This document shows positions 41,701-50,491 of a stretch of 64,000 bases of DNA, piece after piece. The first letter of the stretch is position 1, and every line of letters starts with the position of its first letter. The DNA comes from Euryarchaeota archaeon UBA103 (GTDB lineage: Archaea; Thermoplasmatota; Poseidoniia; Poseidoniales; Thalassarchaeaceae). Made by a program: the position numbers and the translations under genes. Location: positions 98,370-162,369 of the forward strand of contig DAYH01000031.1 of the NCBI GenBank assembly GCA_002506825.1. The letters are read 5' to 3'. Under the pieces are notes generated by a model. That model had not been told where the DNA came from. It did no database searches and worked only from the letters and a program-made list of their open reading frames with translations.

Positions 41701-43984
41701 TTGTCATTATGGCTTCTCCCTTCTGTTGGAATTGCTTGGGGCTTACTTCCTCAGCACCTATTCTCCTAGGGTTCAGCATGCTTCTGGATGAAACTTCCCT
41801 AAATCTCTTTGAGAACAGTTGTGAATCCATCATATATCTCTGGAGTATTTCCTCACTAGTGTCATTTCTGAAAACTTCTGGAATTTTGGAGATCTCAACC
41901 TCATGACTCAATTTTGCCATGAATCCGTTCTCATCGAACGAGAGCTCGTGAACGATTATGTTTTCTTTGGATGCAATCCCGGCGAAGAGGTATCCTAGAG
42001 CGAGATTGAAAGCCCTCCCCCTGCATGTAGTCACAACATAAGTCGGCAGGGGGGATTCCACCTGCTCAATGAGTATCCTGTCGTTTGAAGGAACCTGGAA
42101 GGTAGTAGCCACGTGCTCGTCTAAGAATTGTTTTAATGCCAGGGCTACTGGTCTATTGAGCTGTAATGCTTCTGTCAAGATTGGCTCATAATCAGTACCC
42201 ATTCGAGCGCCTACAGAAATCTTACTCAATAGCCTCAGGACCGCTTGGCTGAGCTCATGTGTACGGCTGTTAGCCTCGCCCGTCCACGATGGAATTGTAG
42301 GCCTGTATCCCGTAGCAGGAGTAACATTTACTCTGGTTCCCCTGATACTAGCGACTCTGTAAGTAGAGCCCCCCAATAGGAATACGTCTCCGTTTCTCAG
42401 ACTTGAAACGAAAGATGAAGAAAGCTGACCGACTAGTGTTCCGTCCCCTGTGAAGACTAAGTAGCTGTTATCTGGTGCGATTGTGCCAATATTGGTGTAG
42501 TAAATCATTTGTGCGAATCCACGCTTTCCGAATCTATTGTCTTCCCAGTCAAGCCAAACCCTCCTTTCTTCATCCAGCATATCCAGGACTTCTATGTAGT
42601 CATCATAAGGAAGTGATTTGTATGGCCAAGAGGATGTCACAAGAGCGTAGGCATCATCTATATCCCATTCCTTGATTATAGTTAGTCCGATTAGGAATTG
42701 TGCGAGTACATCGAGTGAATTCTGAGGGAATTTTAGCAAATCCATTTCTCCCTCGAGTATTGCCATTTGTAATGCTACGAGTTCCATCAGGTCATGAGGA
42801 GAAGTTGGGAGGAATCTGGCCCTGGGTAAGCCACCTACCTGGTGCCCGGCCCTGCCAATTCTCTGAAGAGCAGTGGCAATTGACCCCGGTGAGCCGACTT
42901 GAATAACCAAGTCCACGGATCCTATATCTATGCCCATCTCTAGGCTAGATGATGAAACGACGCATCTTAGTAATCCGTTCTTGAGTTTGCTCTCTACATC
43001 TAGTCTGATGGCCTTATCCATGGAACCATGGTGCCCCTCGACACCCTCCATCCCAGATATCTTCAGCCTCTGTACTACGGTCTCGGTCATGTTCCTCGTA
43101 TTCACGAAAACCAATGTCGTGGTGTGAGCCTCGGCTAATTCTTTGATTCTGTCTACGTTATGGTCCAATATTTCCTTAACGGGAATAGAGCTGAATCTAG
43201 GTGTCGGGAGAATTATGTCCAAATCAAGCTCCCTGTCTCCTGAGATTTTTGCGATGGCGACCTTTTGTGGCTTTGCATCGGTCTCCCTTGAGTCGCTAGC
43301 AACTAGAAACTCAGCTACCGCATCTAAAGGCTCCATGGTAGCACTAATTCCAATTCTCTGAACATCGGAAGAGACCACAGTATCCATCAATGCCATACTG
43401 AGTGAGAGGTGAGTACCTCTCTTCGTTGGGACCAATGAGTGCATTTCGTCAATTATGAACCATTTCATTTGATCTAAAATTGGCCTGAATCTCTTCGAAG
43501 CTAGTCCCAATCCTAGCGACTCAGGCGTTGTTATCAGTATATGAGGGGGTTTTCTGAGCATTTTTTGTCTTTCACTCTGAGGGGTGTCTCCCGTCCTGAG
43601 TCCAACCTTGATTTCCTTGGCCCTGCTTGGAAGATACCTCTCTTTTATTTCCCCCAGGGGACCAAGCAGATTCTTCTCAATATCATTAGCAAGTGCCTTG
43701 ATCGGGGAGATATATACGCATTGGACCGAATCTGGTAGTGTCCCATCCAGAGAGCCACGAACTAAGTCATCTATGATGGTGAGGAAAGCCGTTAGGGTTT
43801 TTCCCGATCCTGTGGGGGAACAAAGTAGAAGATGTTCCCCATTGAGAATCCTTGGAATTGCAACCTTCTGTGGCTCTGTGAAGTCTGGAAACTTGTCCAT
43901 GAACCAATTTCTGACTGGTGGGCATAGCCTCTCTAGGAGCTCTTCTGTCTCCATCCTATCATGTACGTACTCAATTTCAGGCAT
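38696..43984 (-). CDS. lhr: Very long Lhr-type superfamily 2 helicase
   Basis: DNA/RNA helicase of the Lhr family. The N-terminal third contains CSPTGSGKTLTAF (Walker A), TTPESLG, IDEMHSLV (DEMH box), GISATME, VFVNTRNMTE, VSSSSLEMGIDIG and QRIGRAGHQ. The Lhr winged-helix and beta-sheet core follows (GDVFLLGGSTYRV). The remaining ~900 residues are helical, with several winged-helix-like segments (PQTLDQLSDRLPFPLGQVES, ISMKQLERL). At 1762 residues it is about twice the length of a typical archaeal Lhr and longer than the bacterial Lhr proteins I know of. The ATG at 43984 has AGGTG nine bases upstream; GTG 43996 is an alternative. Confidence 0.9.
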   Translation of the reverse strand: MPEIEYVHDRMETEELLERLCPPVRNWFMDKFPDFTEPQKVAIPRILNGEHLLLCSPTGSGKTLTAFLTIIDDLVRGSLDGTLPDSVQCVYISPIKALANDIEKNLLGPLGEIKERYLPSRAKEIKVGLRTGDTPQSERQKMLRKPPHILITTPESLGLGLASKRFRPILDQMKWFIIDEMHSLVPTKRGTHLSLSMALMDTVVSSDVQRIGISATMEPLDAVAEFLVASDSRETDAKPQKVAIAKISGDRELDLDIILPTPRFSSIPVKEILDHNVDRIKELAEAHTTTLVFVNTRNMTETVVQRLKISGMEGVEGHHGSMDKAIRLDVESKLKNGLLRCVVSSSSLEMGIDIGSVDLVIQVGSPGSIATALQRIGRAGHQVGGLPRARFLPTSPHDLMELVALQMAILEGEMDLLKFPQNSLDVLAQFLIGLTIIKEWDIDDAYALVTSSWPYKSLPYDDYIEVLDMLDEERRVWLDWEDNRFGKRGFAQMIYYTNIGTIAPDNSYLVFTGDGTLVGQLSSSFVSSLRNGDVFLLGGSTYRVASIRGTRVNVTPATGYRPTIPSWTGEANSRTHELSQAVLRLLSKISVGARMGTDYEPILTEALQLNRPVALALKQFLDEHVATTFQVPSNDRILIEQVESPLPTYVVTTCRGRAFNLALGYLFAGIASKENIIVHELSFDENGFMAKLSHEVEISKIPEVFRNDTSEEILQRYMMDSQLFSKRFREVSSRSMLNPRRIGAEEVSPKQFQQKGEAIMTKHRQMDGSVIIREAMSEILNGDLDMEQLRNFISRMDSEDVRIVHRRVKMPSPLGMTLFMSAFEDLLSLRTRAYLIKDVDPEILRRLLGARSLATDLDKQMISEYYQSKVATPKNAIDLLRLMDMGGGLERGLTNPLYNSKLSEIDIPVIREWVHELAERGLITKVRNTNHEQIDDKWFSMRMAGVHGTLGCLAVAGASEMEDLRALYTGGLNYEIAEGFTGATPEKWVSSSLSDPLDCLRLKLLDMLGSEGPQTLDQLSDRLPFPLGQVESVLQELEMRNLVSIGFFTQTDEGEFILRVDEYRITGGSVEVVDYRTLQTLLLQKSFTEFSEPSEAIKSLALIQRRDELLHRVKNFRFRDWKDFKHDSDVYNGRLLHNRVGYTTLDQIPMLLGLRSEPWIGSLEEEILEKIPEEGITRTELLSEYPRGKENQHIQKSIKRAISNLERQLVVAKQYLDVPNRKRSIALFRRIHGVVKPLDFPEALAQLISKIGPVRLHTLRFFVSRPVEELAEVLRELETEGTICRVVALQPDPTDYYSSHGDAEKLLSPLSEDRKMRILAQSDPFCSRFIQEVRMILKQGWYHPVFKGVDPIGRILMFVVNDYLEIKDVNIPHSYLDEFKETFNELLDNYRDRLVDVSVMHSFNGVPVHDCDDNIQGILSELGFISMGDGERYIRGGIVEPRPRNEVNRLLFHTHNIHQISRWENETYALKEIDELRDDFALRGRCEMFRVDLQSMAATEQLHQGTNLRGHQVWARLPHFQRLLAIRNAPANEDDFGVLEFFRNHNDPSVFMERLAMRRAEFRKLISPLVRSGHLVQDYRGGFKTVEALKSSDLWSIKRQYLRELVEEYPVISMKQLERLAGTPFSPEEISDVLHEFEEDETLIKGFLVDDQQDISWGRKEILDSKAIPKTRDLVIPPSDPLIHYFGGILRERFGFGSAYLVFHKEEPIAAFKANTRNSTIDVTDFVGDSELEKEALRVMKEFAWEHQMPLTGDLYEKLRSR

Positions 43985-44090
43985 TTTTTGCTGCACCTAT
44001 CACTCGGTTCGGCTTCCTATGAGTACATCAATGCTTCTCTAAGAACCTCATTAATGGACGTTGATGGCATTACGAATAACCCTACGGTCT

Positions 44091-44128
44091 ATGCATCAAC
44101 AGGCATTTCTCAAGGATGGCTTGAAAGA
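44091..44128. repeat. Intergenic near-repeat, copy B
   Basis: Partner of 31751-31788: a 38-base segment in the lhr-glyS divergent gap matching at 29 of 38 positions without gaps. It starts 61 bases upstream of the glyS ATG and contains an ATG-led short frame of 28 codons that overlaps the glyS start in another frame. No function is established. Confidence 0.5.
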
Positions 44129-44151
44129 TGGGTGGGTGGGTCGGAGATACA

Positions 44152-45876
44152 ATGCCCGAATCAAGGAGGCTGGATAGACTCACGTCAATGATGAGGAGGC
44201 GTGGCATAGTTTTCCCTTCCTTTGAGATATATGGGGGAGTTGCAGGATTAGTGGATTATGGCCCGGTGGGGGCTACAATCAAACGCAAGGTGGTGGAGTG
44301 TTGGATAGATCATTGGACTTCTGAGGGAGACATAGTAGAGATTGATTCCCCCACTATTACTCCGAAGTCGGTCTTGGTCGCCAGTGGCCATGTAGGAGAA
44401 TTTAATGATTACATGTCCGAATGTAGGACATGCGATTCAGCATTTAGAAGTGATCACTTAATCGAGGGTATGCATGAAAACCCAGACTCCCTTGATGGGG
44501 GGGAGCTAGACTCTATTATTTCGTCTAACAATATACCTTGCCCTAATTGTGATGACCCTGAGTGGGCTGAAGCAAGGCCGATGAATCTGATGTTCCCCAC
44601 TACTATTGGCGCCATGGGCGGCGGCAGGGAAGCTTACATGAGGCCTGAAACAGCACAGGGGATGTTCATGCTTTATCCTTCACTATACCGGCATTTCAAG
44701 CAGAAGCTGCCATTCGGGGCGGTTCAAACTGGCAGGGGATACAGGAATGAAATCAGCCCTAGGCAGGGAATGATTAGGCTAAGGGAGTTCAATATGGCAG
44801 AGCTAGAGTACTTTATTGATCCTGAAAACCCACCTGGCAAGAGTGGCCTGGATCAAACTCATGGCGAAATAGTGGAGATGATCTCAGACCCAGAAGGAGA
44901 AAGTCCAGGAAATCATAGAATCTCTATCCAGAGTGCTCTGAATGATGGGATTGTTAAGCATCCGACAGTTGCCTCATTTCTAGCGAGGACATATGAATTT
45001 CTTGTCAAAATTGGTATTGATGGAGAGAGGATTAGATTCAGGCAACACGCTGGATCGGAGATGGCCCACTATGCATCGGATTGCTGGGATTGCGAAATTC
45101 ATGGAGAGTATGGTTGGATAGAGTGTGTTGGTATTGCGAACAGAACATGTCATGACCTAGAATCTCATGAGGCATATTCTGGGACTAACCTCTTGCGGGC
45201 ATGGAGGCAGTTTGAATCTCCACGCAAGGTTTCGAAGGAAGTTCTGTCTCCTAATGGATCTGTAATTGGACCAATATTTAGGCAGAAGGCAGGAGAAGTG
45301 GCATCGGCAATCAGTGGATTGGAAGGGACTCCGCCCCCTACGCCCTTCAAGCTAGCACTAGAAGATGGTTCAGAAGTTGAGATCACGTCCGAGATGGTTA
45401 CGTTGAAGAAGGAAGAAGGGAATGTTCATGGAGAGTGGTTCACACCTCATGTAATCGAACCTGCCTTCGGCATAGACAGGATAATCTGGCATGTTCTCGA
45501 TCATGCGTTTACTGAGGATGGCAAAGACTCCGAGGATTATGTTACTCTTAGGCTGAATGAGAGAGTTTGCCCTTATGACCTCTCTATTCTGCCCCTTTTT
45601 GACAAGGACGGTATGGACGAACTGGCTAACTCCCTACTTTCCGAAATATTATCCATAAGAGGAGTTCAAGTCAATCTTGACTCTACTGGATCCATTGGAA
45701 AAAGATATGCCAGAGCTGATGAGATTGGAGTCCCATGGGCCGTTACCGTTGACCACTCTAGCTTGGTCGATGGAACTGTCACCATAAGGAACAGGGATAA
45801 TCAACAACAGATTCGAGTCGGGACTGAGAAGTTGATTAGTCACATAGAAAGTGGGGATATATCGTCTCTTTTCTGA
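44152..45876 (+). CDS. glyS: Glycyl-tRNA synthetase
   Basis: Class II synthetase of the alpha2 archaeal/eukaryotic type. Features are RRGIVFPSFEIYGGVAGLVDYGPVGA (core SFEIYGGVAGLVDYGPVG), a zinc-like CRTCDSAF...CPNC pair in the insertion, ARPMNLMF, MRPETAQGMFM, RNEISPRQGMIRLREFNMAE (motif 2 core ISPRQGMIRLREF), and the C-terminal anticodon-binding domain. Length is 574 residues from ATG 44152, which follows TCGGAG. A longer in-frame start at 44128 has no similarity. It is divergent from lhr and precedes rfcL by 32 bases. Confidence 0.96.
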   Translation: MPESRRLDRLTSMMRRRGIVFPSFEIYGGVAGLVDYGPVGATIKRKVVECWIDHWTSEGDIVEIDSPTITPKSVLVASGHVGEFNDYMSECRTCDSAFRSDHLIEGMHENPDSLDGGELDSIISSNNIPCPNCDDPEWAEARPMNLMFPTTIGAMGGGREAYMRPETAQGMFMLYPSLYRHFKQKLPFGAVQTGRGYRNEISPRQGMIRLREFNMAELEYFIDPENPPGKSGLDQTHGEIVEMISDPEGESPGNHRISIQSALNDGIVKHPTVASFLARTYEFLVKIGIDGERIRFRQHAGSEMAHYASDCWDCEIHGEYGWIECVGIANRTCHDLESHEAYSGTNLLRAWRQFESPRKVSKEVLSPNGSVIGPIFRQKAGEVASAISGLEGTPPPTPFKLALEDGSEVEITSEMVTLKKEEGNVHGEWFTPHVIEPAFGIDRIIWHVLDHAFTEDGKDSEDYVTLRLNERVCPYDLSILPLFDKDGMDELANSLLSEILSIRGVQVNLDSTGSIGKRYARADEIGVPWAVTVDHSSLVDGTVTIRNRDNQQQIRVGTEKLISHIESGDISSLF

Positions 45877-45908
45877 CTCCCAATCTTCATGGAGTCCCAG
45901 TTAGACGG

Positions 45909-47423
45909 ATGGATGTGTCAGTGGCGCAAGAGAGTGATGATTGGGCTGAGAAGTATCGGCCGACCAGCATCAGGGAGATGGAAGGGAACGAGTCACAGAT
46001 AAGATCCATCAGGCAATGGCTGGATACTTGGTCAATGGGAAAAATTCCTAAAAAAAGAGGGGTGTTACTTTCTGGGCCACCCGGAGTGGGAAAAACAACG
46101 ATCGCCAAGGCTGTGGCCAAGGAGATGGGATGGGCAATAATCGAGCTCAATGCCTCTGAGGAAAGGAATGCGGCCTCAATAAGAAAGGCCGCGACAAGAG
46201 GGTCCCAACATGTCTCCCTAGACATGTTCTCAGGCGATTCGAAACCGGATGGGAAGACAATAATTCTCCTGGACGAAGTGGATCATCTGGCAGGTGGTTT
46301 TTCTAAGGTCTCAGAAGACAGGATTGGCAAGTCAATCTCCTCCGAAGACGAGTCAAAGAGCATCTCCGGAGACTCAGGCGGTAAGGCAGAGTTGATGCAT
46401 CTCCTGAAGGTCTCAATGCAACCGGTAATCATGACCTGTAATGATCCAATGCGCCTCTGGGGGGGCGGGAGGGCCTGGAGAATGAACAGAGACAGGGTCC
46501 TTAGATTGGCCGATATGGTACAATTCAAGAGGGCGAATAATGGAGATATGCGGAAAATTGCCTACAGGATTCTTGATGGAGAGGACCTATCAATCGATCC
46601 AGGGGCTTTAGAAGAGTTAATTTCTGGCAATCCGGGGGACCTCCGGGCTCTAGCGAGAGACCTACAAGCGGTTTCTTCGCTAGTAGATGGGCATGTCAAC
46701 TTAGGACATATTAGAGGACTGAGGGACGTTTCTGAAAGAGATTCGCAGATTGATGTATTCAGAGCCATGAAAGAGATATACTCTAGCAGCGATGGTTCTA
46801 AAGCGTCCGAAATTCTCAGAAATAGTGACAAAGATCCGGATCAGATGCTAGCTTGGTTCTCTTGGAACAACCAATCTGTATTTGATTCGGCGGGCCTTGC
46901 TTCGATTAGCGCGGCTATGGAGATGGCTGACAGGTCCCTGGCTACCAAGTTCACGAATCGTGCATTCAGATCTTGGTATTGGGGATCTGCCCTAACCTCG
47001 CAAGCTGCGGTTTCCCAGTCTCCAATCACATCTGACCCCTATCTTGGTTACCCAGACTTTCTTAGAAGAGGTGCAGAGTCTTGGAGGAGCGTCAATGTCG
47101 TCTCCACTATGTCAGAGAATGTTTCTACAAGTAAGTCATCATTCAGAGAAGAATTGTGGCCACTTTTGCTGGCTGTACATGATGAGTCCCTGGGAGGAGA
47201 GCCTGATGACTTCAGTATCTCTAAGAGAATGGGGCTTGCAGTAGAAGAGCATCTGTCGCTACATGGCATAGCTAAGACTAGTAGAAAGGGAAAGTCGATT
47301 ATCAACAAATACGAGGAGCAAGAGAAATTGTCAGAGCCACTGCCTGAGCTGCCCCTCGAAAATAATGTTGATAATGAAAATTCAGAGAGTAGCGATAAGC
47401 AATTCACACTTGACTCATTCTAG
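45909..47423 (+). CDS. rfcL: Replication factor C large subunit
   Basis: Clamp-loader subunit that opens PCNA with the RFC small subunits. N-terminal AAA+ motifs are WAEKYRPTSIREMEGN, GPPGVGKTTIAKAVA (Walker A), ELNASEERN, IILLDEVDHL (Walker B) and sensor-1 MTCND. The C-terminal collar follows. The protein ends in KQFTLDSF, which fits the PCNA-interacting PIP box at the extreme C-terminus as in other archaeal RfcL proteins. Length is 504 residues. It lies downstream of glyS on the same strand and tail to tail with trkH, with no gap. No RFC small subunit is in the window. Confidence 0.95.
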   Translation: MDVSVAQESDDWAEKYRPTSIREMEGNESQIRSIRQWLDTWSMGKIPKKRGVLLSGPPGVGKTTIAKAVAKEMGWAIIELNASEERNAASIRKAATRGSQHVSLDMFSGDSKPDGKTIILLDEVDHLAGGFSKVSEDRIGKSISSEDESKSISGDSGGKAELMHLLKVSMQPVIMTCNDPMRLWGGGRAWRMNRDRVLRLADMVQFKRANNGDMRKIAYRILDGEDLSIDPGALEELISGNPGDLRALARDLQAVSSLVDGHVNLGHIRGLRDVSERDSQIDVFRAMKEIYSSSDGSKASEILRNSDKDPDQMLAWFSWNNQSVFDSAGLASISAAMEMADRSLATKFTNRAFRSWYWGSALTSQAAVSQSPITSDPYLGYPDFLRRGAESWRSVNVVSTMSENVSTSKSSFREELWPLLLAVHDESLGGEPDDFSISKRMGLAVEEHLSLHGIAKTSRKGKSIINKYEEQEKLSEPLPELPLENNVDNENSESSDKQFTLDSF

Positions 47424-48992
47424 CTAGATGTCACTTCTCCAGGTCTTGGGATGCAGCAGCACCAACACGGTCAGTAGCTCTAGCCTCCCTAGCCACATCA
47501 ATAGTGATGCCACTACCAATGATGGCTCGCCTAGTGCCGCCCATGTCGCAGTGGGCCCAAATGCGCCTAGCGCTGGCCCGGTATTACCAAGGAGAGAAAG
47601 GGAAACGGAGAGAACGTCAGTCATATCCAAGGATGGCTCCAATAGAGAGAATACTAGTATGGATGCAGTAACAAGAACTGTCCAAGAACTTAGCATTCCC
47701 AAAACGGTCCATATCCTCTTCTCGTCGATGACCTCATCATTGAATCTTATCGCTACTACCTTCCTAGGCTGGATAATCTTCAATATCTCTCTTTTTGAAA
47801 GTTCGAAAGCGATTCTTATTCTCAGTACTTTGAGGCCCCCTCCTGTGGAGCCGGCTGTTGCCCCTATGATCATCAACAATAGCAATACGAACTGACTGAA
47901 AAGAGGCCAAGTAGCGAAATCTGCAGAGGAGTAACCAGTACTCGATATGGAAATAGCTTGGAACATCGAGTGCCTGATAGTTTCTAAGAAGCCCAGATCT
48001 TGCGGGCCTGAGCTGTAAATATTGAAAGCCATGGACACCCATGCAACTAGTAGGATGAAGAGGTAGCTCCTGACTTCACCATCTTTGAATGCCTCCTTTG
48101 ATCTCCCTGCGAGAATTAAATGAAGGAGGCTGAAGTTGATGCAAGTGAGAACCATAAAGATCATGAGAATCACCTCTATTCTGGCTGAGCTGAATGCCAT
48201 AACCCCTCCATCAGTAGTACCAAAGCCACCGGATGAGAGGGTTGTTAGGGCATAATTTACAGAGTCGAATAAGCTCATTTCACCTATGAATCTGAGAAGT
48301 GCCATCTCAATTACTGTGAGTATGATATAAATTGACCATAGCCTCCTTGCGGTAGACTGCAACGAGGGGCCCAATCTGGAAAGTGATGGGCCTGTCAGTT
48401 CGGCTCTTGCCAATGACATGCCTCCTCCTAAGGCCTGAGAAAGTATGAGAAGTCCCAGCATTATCACACCCATTCCACCAAGCCACTGAGTGAGTGACCT
48501 CCAGAGTATCAGACTCTGTGGCTGGGAACTGATACAATCCGCTCCCTCTACACATAGGGGGCTTGTCGAATGGTCTATCACAGTGGATCCTGTTGTGGTA
48601 AAACCTGACATTGACTCGAACCATGAGTGAATGGCTCCTGAGAAGACATCGGCTACTGCGACAGTGTCCATGGAAAGCTCGGCAGGCCCGTAGAAGACCC
48701 CTCCTAGCCAGTAGGGTAATGCCCCCAGAACCACAACAGGAATCCATCCGAGAGCTACAGAGGCGAATGCTTCACGATCCCTCAGTCTAGAAGCGGTATC
48801 GGCCCCCTTGGCCAATGAAACTAGGCTTTGTCCTACAAATGCGGCCAGGATAAGAGGGATCAGGTAGGTTCTAGCGGCGAACTCATATCCCTCGGAATCC
48901 AAATAGCAACTATAAGCGGCTACCAAAGCAAGAGGTAGGGCGACTAGTCTAATCGTCCATCCTAAGACAAAACCGACAACGTCCCAGCGCAT
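47424..48992 (-). CDS. trkH: Trk-type potassium transporter membrane subunit
   Basis: K+ channel-like membrane subunit with four M1-P-M2 units. Pore loops carry Gly-containing filters, such as MSGFTTTGSTVID, LSSGGFGTTDGG, SISSTGYSS and LGNTGPALGAFG, and the conserved GGMGVIMLGLLILSQAL segment follows the first pore. Length is 522 residues, with ATG 48992. It is immediately downstream of trkA on the same strand, with a two-base gap, as expected for a regulated transporter pair. Confidence 0.94.
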   Translation of the reverse strand: MRWDVVGFVLGWTIRLVALPLALVAAYSCYLDSEGYEFAARTYLIPLILAAFVGQSLVSLAKGADTASRLRDREAFASVALGWIPVVVLGALPYWLGGVFYGPAELSMDTVAVADVFSGAIHSWFESMSGFTTTGSTVIDHSTSPLCVEGADCISSQPQSLILWRSLTQWLGGMGVIMLGLLILSQALGGGMSLARAELTGPSLSRLGPSLQSTARRLWSIYIILTVIEMALLRFIGEMSLFDSVNYALTTLSSGGFGTTDGGVMAFSSARIEVILMIFMVLTCINFSLLHLILAGRSKEAFKDGEVRSYLFILLVAWVSMAFNIYSSGPQDLGFLETIRHSMFQAISISSTGYSSADFATWPLFSQFVLLLLMIIGATAGSTGGGLKVLRIRIAFELSKREILKIIQPRKVVAIRFNDEVIDEKRIWTVLGMLSSWTVLVTASILVFSLLEPSLDMTDVLSVSLSLLGNTGPALGAFGPTATWAALGEPSLVVASLLMWLGRLELLTVLVLLHPKTWRSDI

Positions 48993-48994
48993 GA

Positions 48995-50413
48995 TTAGCT
49001 CCCAAGAGTCTTCTCAAGCTTCTTCAAATCGTCCTTTAGCAAAAGAATGTACAGCCTATCTCCTAGCAATATAGTTTCCACCTGGCTAGGATCGAGAACG
49101 GAAACCTTTCCGTCAAAGTCCTCTCTGTCTATCATGGCTATTCTTGCTCCAAATTTGGACTCAACCTTTGAGATCGGCCATCCCTCTATGCCTTGTTCTG
49201 CTTTTACTTCGGCTGAAATTGATATTACCTCTGGAACGTTCGGTATCACTTGGAATGTTCCTGGGACATTCATATGAATGGATTTTAGTATACCAGTTAC
49301 GACCACTTGCCTCCTACTTACGGGGTTAATCGAGCCAATCCTATGGACTGCATCGACAAGTGCCCTGTCTCCAAGGACAAGGCCTGTTCTCAAGACGCCC
49401 TTGTCCTTGGCCCTCATGGAAATAGCGATGTTTAGGTTGTCGTCCTCCAGAGCGGCAACGGCGATGTCATGGCTATGGATGTCAAGCTCCCTGAGAAGAT
49501 CCTCGTCTTGGGGATCTCCATGGATTACATCGAGCCTCTTACTATTTCCCACGCTAGATCCCACTAGTTCATTCGCCAAATCTAATTCTGGCTCAATGAC
49601 AACGACACTGTGACCCCTTCTTAGGTAGTAATCTGACAGCCTCACTCCGAACTGACTGGCGCCGAAAACAGCTATCTGTGCCTTCTCTTTCAAATCGGGG
49701 TCAGACTTTCCGACGCTTCTAGTTATCTGGGCGAACTGATCTGTTGAGTTAGAGACGAAAACTAGAATATCGCCAGACTCGATTATTTCGTCGCCCTTAC
49801 TAAGTGAGCCTTTTTCATCGATCTTTTTTATTGAATAGATAGATGGCATTCCTGCAAAAATACCGCCGACTTCACCTGTAGTGGTCCCTATTAATGCCGA
49901 GGAATTTGTAACTTCAGTAGACGCTATCCACGATGACTCGCCGAGAGGTAGTATCTCATCTATTGAAGGAGCGAGAAGGCTAGCGGCTAGTTGACCGACG
50001 ATCTCATCGGCGGCACTCACAATGTGGTCTGCCCTAGTCCAGTCACTGAGAGGGCCCGCGCCCCTAGAAGGGTGCTCGAGCCCGGGGTCATTGATATTGG
50101 CGATTGTTCTGAGTCCGGTGGCGTTCCTCTCCCCTACGAGTTCGCTGTAGACTTTCTTAGCGAATGAGCACCCAAGTAGGTTGATCATATCATCATTAGT
50201 AGCCATTATGAAGATTTCAGCATCACTAATTCCCGCACGCATCAGAGAATCTCTCGATAGTGCACTTCCTGTTATCAAAAGGCAGTCCAAGTATTGGGAC
50301 TCGTTTATCGCTGATGGGTCAGGGTCAATCAAAGCTACGCTTCTACGCTCTTGACGGAGTGCGGCGGCAACCCCTCTGCCGACCTCTCCTGCACCGGCAA
50401 TTATGACTCTCAT
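48995..50413 (-). CDS. trkA: Trk potassium uptake regulator (two RCK repeats)
   Basis: Cytoplasmic NAD(H)-binding gating subunit of the Trk system. Two RCK-N Rossmann domains are visible: RVIIAGAGEVGRGVAAAL near the start, and FGASQFGVRLSDYYLRRGHSVVVIE near residue 237 (core FGASQFGVRLS). Each is followed by an RCK-C-like domain. Length is 472 residues, the full two-repeat form. It precedes trkH and has a TATA-like box 28 bases upstream of its ATG. Confidence 0.94.
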   Translation of the reverse strand: MRVIIAGAGEVGRGVAAALRQERRSVALIDPDPSAINESQYLDCLLITGSALSRDSLMRAGISDAEIFIMATNDDMINLLGCSFAKKVYSELVGERNATGLRTIANINDPGLEHPSRGAGPLSDWTRADHIVSAADEIVGQLAASLLAPSIDEILPLGESSWIASTEVTNSSALIGTTTGEVGGIFAGMPSIYSIKKIDEKGSLSKGDEIIESGDILVFVSNSTDQFAQITRSVGKSDPDLKEKAQIAVFGASQFGVRLSDYYLRRGHSVVVIEPELDLANELVGSSVGNSKRLDVIHGDPQDEDLLRELDIHSHDIAVAALEDDNLNIAISMRAKDKGVLRTGLVLGDRALVDAVHRIGSINPVSRRQVVVTGILKSIHMNVPGTFQVIPNVPEVISISAEVKAEQGIEGWPISKVESKFGARIAMIDREDFDGKVSVLDPSQVETILLGDRLYILLLKDDLKKLEKTLGS

Positions 50414-50434
50414 TGAACCTCACCCTTGGACGGA

Positions 50435-50446
50435 TGAATATAATCA
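50435..50446 (-). promoter_or_regulatory. Candidate TATA box for trkA-trkH
   Basis: On the minus strand, ATTATATT (50437-50444) lies about 28 bases upstream of the trkA ATG at 50413, again implying a leaderless or nearly leaderless transcript. A GGATTTATC box about 25 bases further upstream is a second candidate. Confidence 0.35.
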
Positions 50447-50491
50447 TGCGCCATACGCATACCGATAAATCCTCAATCTAGGGTTTATTGG

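Noticed and set aside
43584..44042. A 152-residue plus-strand frame near the lhr start
   Set aside because: It lies opposite the conserved helicase core of Lhr, and the minus-strand frame has clear family motifs.
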